Under the pieces are notes generated by a model. The model was given only the letters and a program-made list of their open reading frames with translations, had not been told where the DNA came from and searched no databases. A stretch of 16,597 nucleotides of DNA, taken from the NCBI GenBank assembly GCA_900542945.1, contig UQPI01000048.1, forward strand, positions 1 to 16,597, written 5' to 3'. The DNA is from an uncultured Collinsella sp. GTDB taxonomy: Bacteria; Actinomycetota; Coriobacteriia; Coriobacteriales; Coriobacteriaceae. Positions 13,814 through 16,597 of the stretch are shown piece by piece. The first letter of the stretch is position 1. The number at the start of each line of letters is the position of its first letter. Made by a program: the position numbers and the translations under genes.

Positions 13814-16255
13814 CTACCCCAGCGAGCGGTTGAGGGAGCCGAGCTCGTCGTTGCCCATGGTGCGCCACATTTGGAAGATGCAACCGCGTGCCAGGAAAAA
13901 GAAGCCGTTGTCGACCAGTTGCACAGCGGCATCTGCAAGCTGATTCGTCACGGCGGACACTGGCGGCAACTCGAGTCCAGCCTTGCGGATGGTCTCGACC
14001 GCCTCCTCGAACGTCGGAGGCTCGCTGACGCCCATCTCGTTCATAAGGCCCTGCATTTCTTCCAGCGCGCTGCTGCCCGACTCCTCGCCGCGCGGCACCA
14101 GACGGTAACAAGCCAGCGCCAGGTCGAGCTGATCGCAATTCCAATAGGCAAACGCCAAGCGATAGAACAGGTAGCCAATTGCAGAACGATCGCTGGCAAT
14201 ACGTAGGCCGTGGCGCGCCACCTCGATAATCTCGTCAAAGCGCTCCAGACGCGCAAGCACGTTGATGAGCGCAAAGTGCGATTGCATGGACGAGCGCGCC
14301 AGATCGTAAAGATGGCGCACCTCGGGTAGCGCTCGTTCAAAGTCCTCTTGCTCGGCGTAAAAGCTGCAGATCTCGTGCTGGGCAAAGTACAGCGCATCGG
14401 GCGCACGAAGGATTCGCACAGAGCGGTCTTCTTCCAACACCGGCAGCACCATGCGCACCAGCTGGTTATCGCAAAACTGCGTTTGAACCGGACCTGTCGC
14501 CAAAAGCTCGGCGACGGCGCACTTAGCCTCCAACTCCTCAACAAGACGGGAAAAGCCTTCAAAAGCACCTGTACGGTCGACTTTTGCCTGCTCGCGCAAT
14601 TCAACAACACGGGCCACGTATGGGTCGTCGTCCTCTTCCATGACCTCCAGCTCGTCAGCCGTATCGGCAAGCAGCAGATCGCGCAGCGCCGGCGGCAGCA
14701 TGCGATGGTCATCACGCGGACGAGCATGAACCTCCGCAGGTTCAATCGTCTCCGGAGCGGTTGACTCATATGCCTCAAGCACACGCTTGCACGGCATATC
14801 GTCCATGTCCATGCTCTCAAGATCCTTGGCGACAGGCACGCAATCGGCCAGATAGGCCGCGCGCCCAAAGAAATACGTTGCGACAACGCACTCGCCCTGC
14901 TCACTGTCGGGAGCAGCAATCTGCACATAGCAGCGCGTGATGCAGGTGCCCGCGGCAAAACACGCTGCCGCAAGCGTGAGCGCCACGCGCGCATCGTGCT
15001 CCGCGGCCCAGATCGCGCGCGTGTCCTCGTCCAACTCGCGCCAGGCGTCATCTTGAGCGTCGTATTCACGTTGTGGCATAGCATCAACGACAGACTGCCC
15101 AAACCGAACGAGCATGATCCCCTCGGCAACGTTTGCCCGATAGGTATAGTCGAGCCGCGTGACCACGTTAAGTGCCTCGACAATACGCGCGAAGCGGGTA
15201 CGCACATCCCACTCACCGCCCGGCTGGCAAGCCACCGTACCCGGTTTGCCCCACGGGTTATCGCTCGAGGCCGTATCGAGCAGTCGGGGAACATCGTTGG
15301 TCGTCTTGGCGATATGCCACGCATCAAAGAGCGCGCAGCCCTCAAGGCTCGGCGAGGATGCCGCAGGGACCAATCCGGCCCCGATGCGCTCAAGGATGCC
15401 GGAGAGACGGTTGAGACGGCACTCGATGGCAAGCAGCATGTCAATCTCGTCCTGGTCCAGCAGGCTACGATCAAAATTGAGATAGAAAAGCTTTGAACGA
15501 TCAATGCGAGCCAGGCTCATCTCGGACTTGGCAGCGATGGTGCGCAGGCGGGGCAAGTCAATTTCACTCATAAGGGCAGCGGCATAGCGCTCGATACCGC
15601 TCGGATTCTCGGCATGGTCAACGCGGTAAAGCAGCGTCTCGATAGCATCAGGGAGCGGTGCCGTGTTAAAGCCCAAAAACACCTCGACCGGCTCGGGCAA
15701 CTTTACGAGCTTGATCTTGTCGATAACATTTTGCATACCCTCGTCGAGTCCGCCGGCGTCCGCCGTGCTCGCAATGGCATTTTCGGAGTCAGCGAATATC
15801 ACGTAGCGCAGGAACATCGATGCCATGAACTCGCCGTAAGGAAGGGAGCGGGTCGAATTCCATGTCTCGTGGTCGGACTGCTCGCGCATGGGGCCTTCGG
15901 GAGAGCCGACGGTTCGCGCGCACGCGCGCATTGTGCCGTTGGCTCCCCGAACCACAATCTCACCAATACCGGAGTCCGACTCGTCAAGGACCAGTTCCAT
16001 GTCGGGATCGTTGGGCAGCGGAGTCTCGCTAACGGGGCGGTCCACCTTGTACACCTCGCCCGAAACGCTTACGTAGCCCAAAAGCGACACATGGCTTTTG
16101 CCAACGAATTCGACGACATAGCAAGATTCATGCTGATCCTCGCCAAAGAGTTTCCAGACCACGCCATATGAACGTCCCGCAGGCTGCTCGGGCATCGCCG
16201 GAAAGCGCTTTTTGGGATCGAGAAACCTGAGCTTGTATGTCGGACGCTCTGCCAC
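13814..16255 (-). CDS. hypothetical protein, 813 aa, TPR-like C-terminal region
   Basis: I do not recognise this family. The 813-residue product has no signal peptide or membrane segment and is probably cytosolic. The N-terminal part (about 1-125) is beta-rich, with YGVVWKLFGEDQHESCYVV near 30-48. The middle is alpha-helical, with a strongly acidic segment around EVMEEDDDPYVARVVELREQ. From about 627 the sequence shows repeated helix pairs with TPR-like spacing (HEICSFYAEQEDFERALPEV, LERFDEIIEVARHGLRIAS, YWNCDQLDLALACYRLVP), suggesting a scaffold. The start is GTG 16253-16255, with AGGGTGAT about 6-8 nt upstream; the next in-frame Met is residue 21 in the track and lacks a better site. An operator-like inverted repeat lies 38 bp upstream. 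It is monocistronic by position. Confidence 0.8.
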   Translation of the reverse strand: MAERPTYKLRFLDPKKRFPAMPEQPAGRSYGVVWKLFGEDQHESCYVVEFVGKSHVSLLGYVSVSGEVYKVDRPVSETPLPNDPDMELVLDESDSGIGEIVVRGANGTMRACARTVGSPEGPMREQSDHETWNSTRSLPYGEFMASMFLRYVIFADSENAIASTADAGGLDEGMQNVIDKIKLVKLPEPVEVFLGFNTAPLPDAIETLLYRVDHAENPSGIERYAAALMSEIDLPRLRTIAAKSEMSLARIDRSKLFYLNFDRSLLDQDEIDMLLAIECRLNRLSGILERIGAGLVPAASSPSLEGCALFDAWHIAKTTNDVPRLLDTASSDNPWGKPGTVACQPGGEWDVRTRFARIVEALNVVTRLDYTYRANVAEGIMLVRFGQSVVDAMPQREYDAQDDAWRELDEDTRAIWAAEHDARVALTLAAACFAAGTCITRCYVQIAAPDSEQGECVVATYFFGRAAYLADCVPVAKDLESMDMDDMPCKRVLEAYESTAPETIEPAEVHARPRDDHRMLPPALRDLLLADTADELEVMEEDDDPYVARVVELREQAKVDRTGAFEGFSRLVEELEAKCAVAELLATGPVQTQFCDNQLVRMVLPVLEEDRSVRILRAPDALYFAQHEICSFYAEQEDFERALPEVRHLYDLARSSMQSHFALINVLARLERFDEIIEVARHGLRIASDRSAIGYLFYRLAFAYWNCDQLDLALACYRLVPRGEESGSSALEEMQGLMNEMGVSEPPTFEEAVETIRKAGLELPPVSAVTNQLADAAVQLVDNGFFFLARGCIFQMWRTMGNDELGSLNRSLG

Positions 16256-16292
16256 GAAGTATCACCCTGATCGGTCGCTTGAAGAAGGAGTG

Positions 16293-16311
16293 GTCGCGAA
16301 TTAGTCGCGAC
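16293..16311. promoter_or_regulatory. inverted repeat upstream of the 813-residue gene
   Basis: GTCGCGA (16293-16299) and TCGCGAC (16305-16311) are perfect 7-bp inverted arms around ATTAG. The same bases also give GTCGCGA twice as a direct repeat 11 bp apart. It lies between a weak minus-strand -10 (TAAGAT, near 16322-16327) and the GTG start, a normal place for a repressor site. Confidence 0.45.
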
Positions 16312-16352
16312 ATCTACTCGGAATCTTACACGAGTCGACAGGAAATCGTCCG

Positions 16353-16407
16353 CTTTACGCCCGCGCCTCGACCGAGGTTCGAATCCATGCGGTGTTTACG
16401 TAAAAGA
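16353..16407. repeat. tRNA-tail repeat, locus 2, truncated copy
   Basis: These 55 bp are identical to 16543-16597, a 190-bp offset, and the identity runs to the window edge. It contains the end of the hairpin module (CTTTACGCCCGCG), a CCTCG-AC-CGAGG hairpin and the T-arm-like GAGGTTCGAATCC. To its left the similarity stops abruptly, so the module is cut here. The remaining 16256-16352 holds only the upstream region of the 813-residue gene. Confidence 0.8.
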
Positions 16408-16431
16408 AAAGCCCCCGTTGCCGGGAGCTTT
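16403..16431 (-). terminator. intrinsic terminator of the locus 2 repeat
   Basis: On the minus strand AAAGCTCCCG pairs with CGGGGGCTTT (10 bp including one G-U) around a GCAA tetraloop, then TCTTTT. It follows a truncated tRNA 3' end by 10 nt, the same order as at 12020-12077. Confidence 0.85.
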
Positions 16432-16440
16432 AATCTCAAA

Positions 16441-16459
16441 TGGTGCGGCGTATAGGATT
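16441..16459 (-). pseudogene. truncated tRNA 3' end (T-stem, acceptor, CCA)
   Basis: Read on the minus strand this is AATCCTATACGCCGCACCA: the 3' half of a T-arm, an acceptor 3' strand, discriminator A and CCA. The 5' part of the tRNA is missing; a hairpin module adjoins at the T-loop. The amino acid cannot be assigned. An intact parent is predicted just beyond 16597. Confidence 0.6.
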
Positions 16460-16566
16460 CCGCGCATCCGCTGCGCGGATCCGCACCGGCTGCGGCCGCC
16501 TGCCGGCGTGCTCGCCCGCGGGCTAAAAACGCTCCGCGTTTTCTTTACGCCCGCGCCTCGACCGAG
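16460..16566 (-). other. nested-hairpin module (locus 2)
   Basis: This module is homologous to 12078-12180. The main stem is CGCGGGC (16517-16523) / GCCCGCG (16549-16555) enclosing AAAACGC/GCGTTTT (16526-16532 / 16536-16542). Compared with locus 1, the second pair of the main stem changed from A-T to G-C on both strands. The distal hairpin CCTCG/CGAGG replaces CCC/GGG. An ATCCGC/GCGGAT hairpin lies near its start. It is bounded by GAATCC and GGATTC, which can pair. Confidence 0.5.
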
Positions 16567-16597
16567 GTTCGAATCCATGCGGTGTTTACGTAAAAGA

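Noticed and set aside
16396..16578. 60-codon minus-strand frame at the window end
   Set aside because: It is built from the tRNA-tail repeat and module, with no ribosome site or family match.

Overview
The window is a GC-rich bacterial chromosome segment with high coding density. It carries 12 protein genes and one tRNA. Family content (VanR/VanS-like pair, actinobacterial-style GTG starts, an S11 D,D-carboxypeptidase, many T-arm-bearing intergenic repeats) suggests a gut Coriobacteriia member, most likely Collinsella. That assignment is an inference from gene style and remembered intergenic repeat peptides, not from a marker gene.

Layout. (1) 1-199: a cluster of strong hairpins behind htpG. 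(2) 200-2224, minus: the chaperone htpG, with an intrinsic terminator in its leader. (3) 2428-5032, minus: a compact cpsC-cpsD-cpsB phosphoregulatory module (Wzz-like adaptor, BY-kinase, PHP phosphatase) followed by a GNAT acetyltransferase, with no glycosyltransferase in view. (4) 5228-8324, minus: pstB, a PhoB/PhoP-type response regulator and a PhoR-type kinase, without pstSCA or phoU beside them. (5) 8428-10388, minus: a VanR/VanS-like two-component pair. (6) 10586-11926, plus: a divergent secreted D,D-carboxypeptidase. (7) 11927-12408: a tRNA-Ser(GCU) gene on minus, with duplicated tRNA 3' ends, duplicated terminators and a hyper-structured module. (8) 12409-13491, minus: an ORC/STAND-like AAA ATPase preceded by six phased 9-10 bp repeats. 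(9) 13814-16255, minus: an 813-residue protein of unknown function with a TPR-like C-terminal part. (10) 16256-16597: an operator-like inverted repeat, then a second copy of the 190-bp tRNA-tail repeat running off the window edge.

How it fits together. Regions 3 to 6 look like an envelope and phosphate-sensing block: polysaccharide-length phosphoregulation, phosphate-starvation signalling and cell-wall-stress signalling beside a peptidoglycan-trimming enzyme.

The least conventional signal is at 11987-12267 and again at 16353-16597. In both places a tRNA 3' end ending in CCA is cut in the T-loop and joined to a roughly 105-bp nested-hairpin module. The module is bounded by a T-arm sequence in inverted orientation, and each unit carries its own intrinsic terminator. 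The repeat period is about 190 bp at both loci, and the main module stem shows a compensatory base change. This looks like a family of tRNA-tail-associated structured RNAs or repeats.
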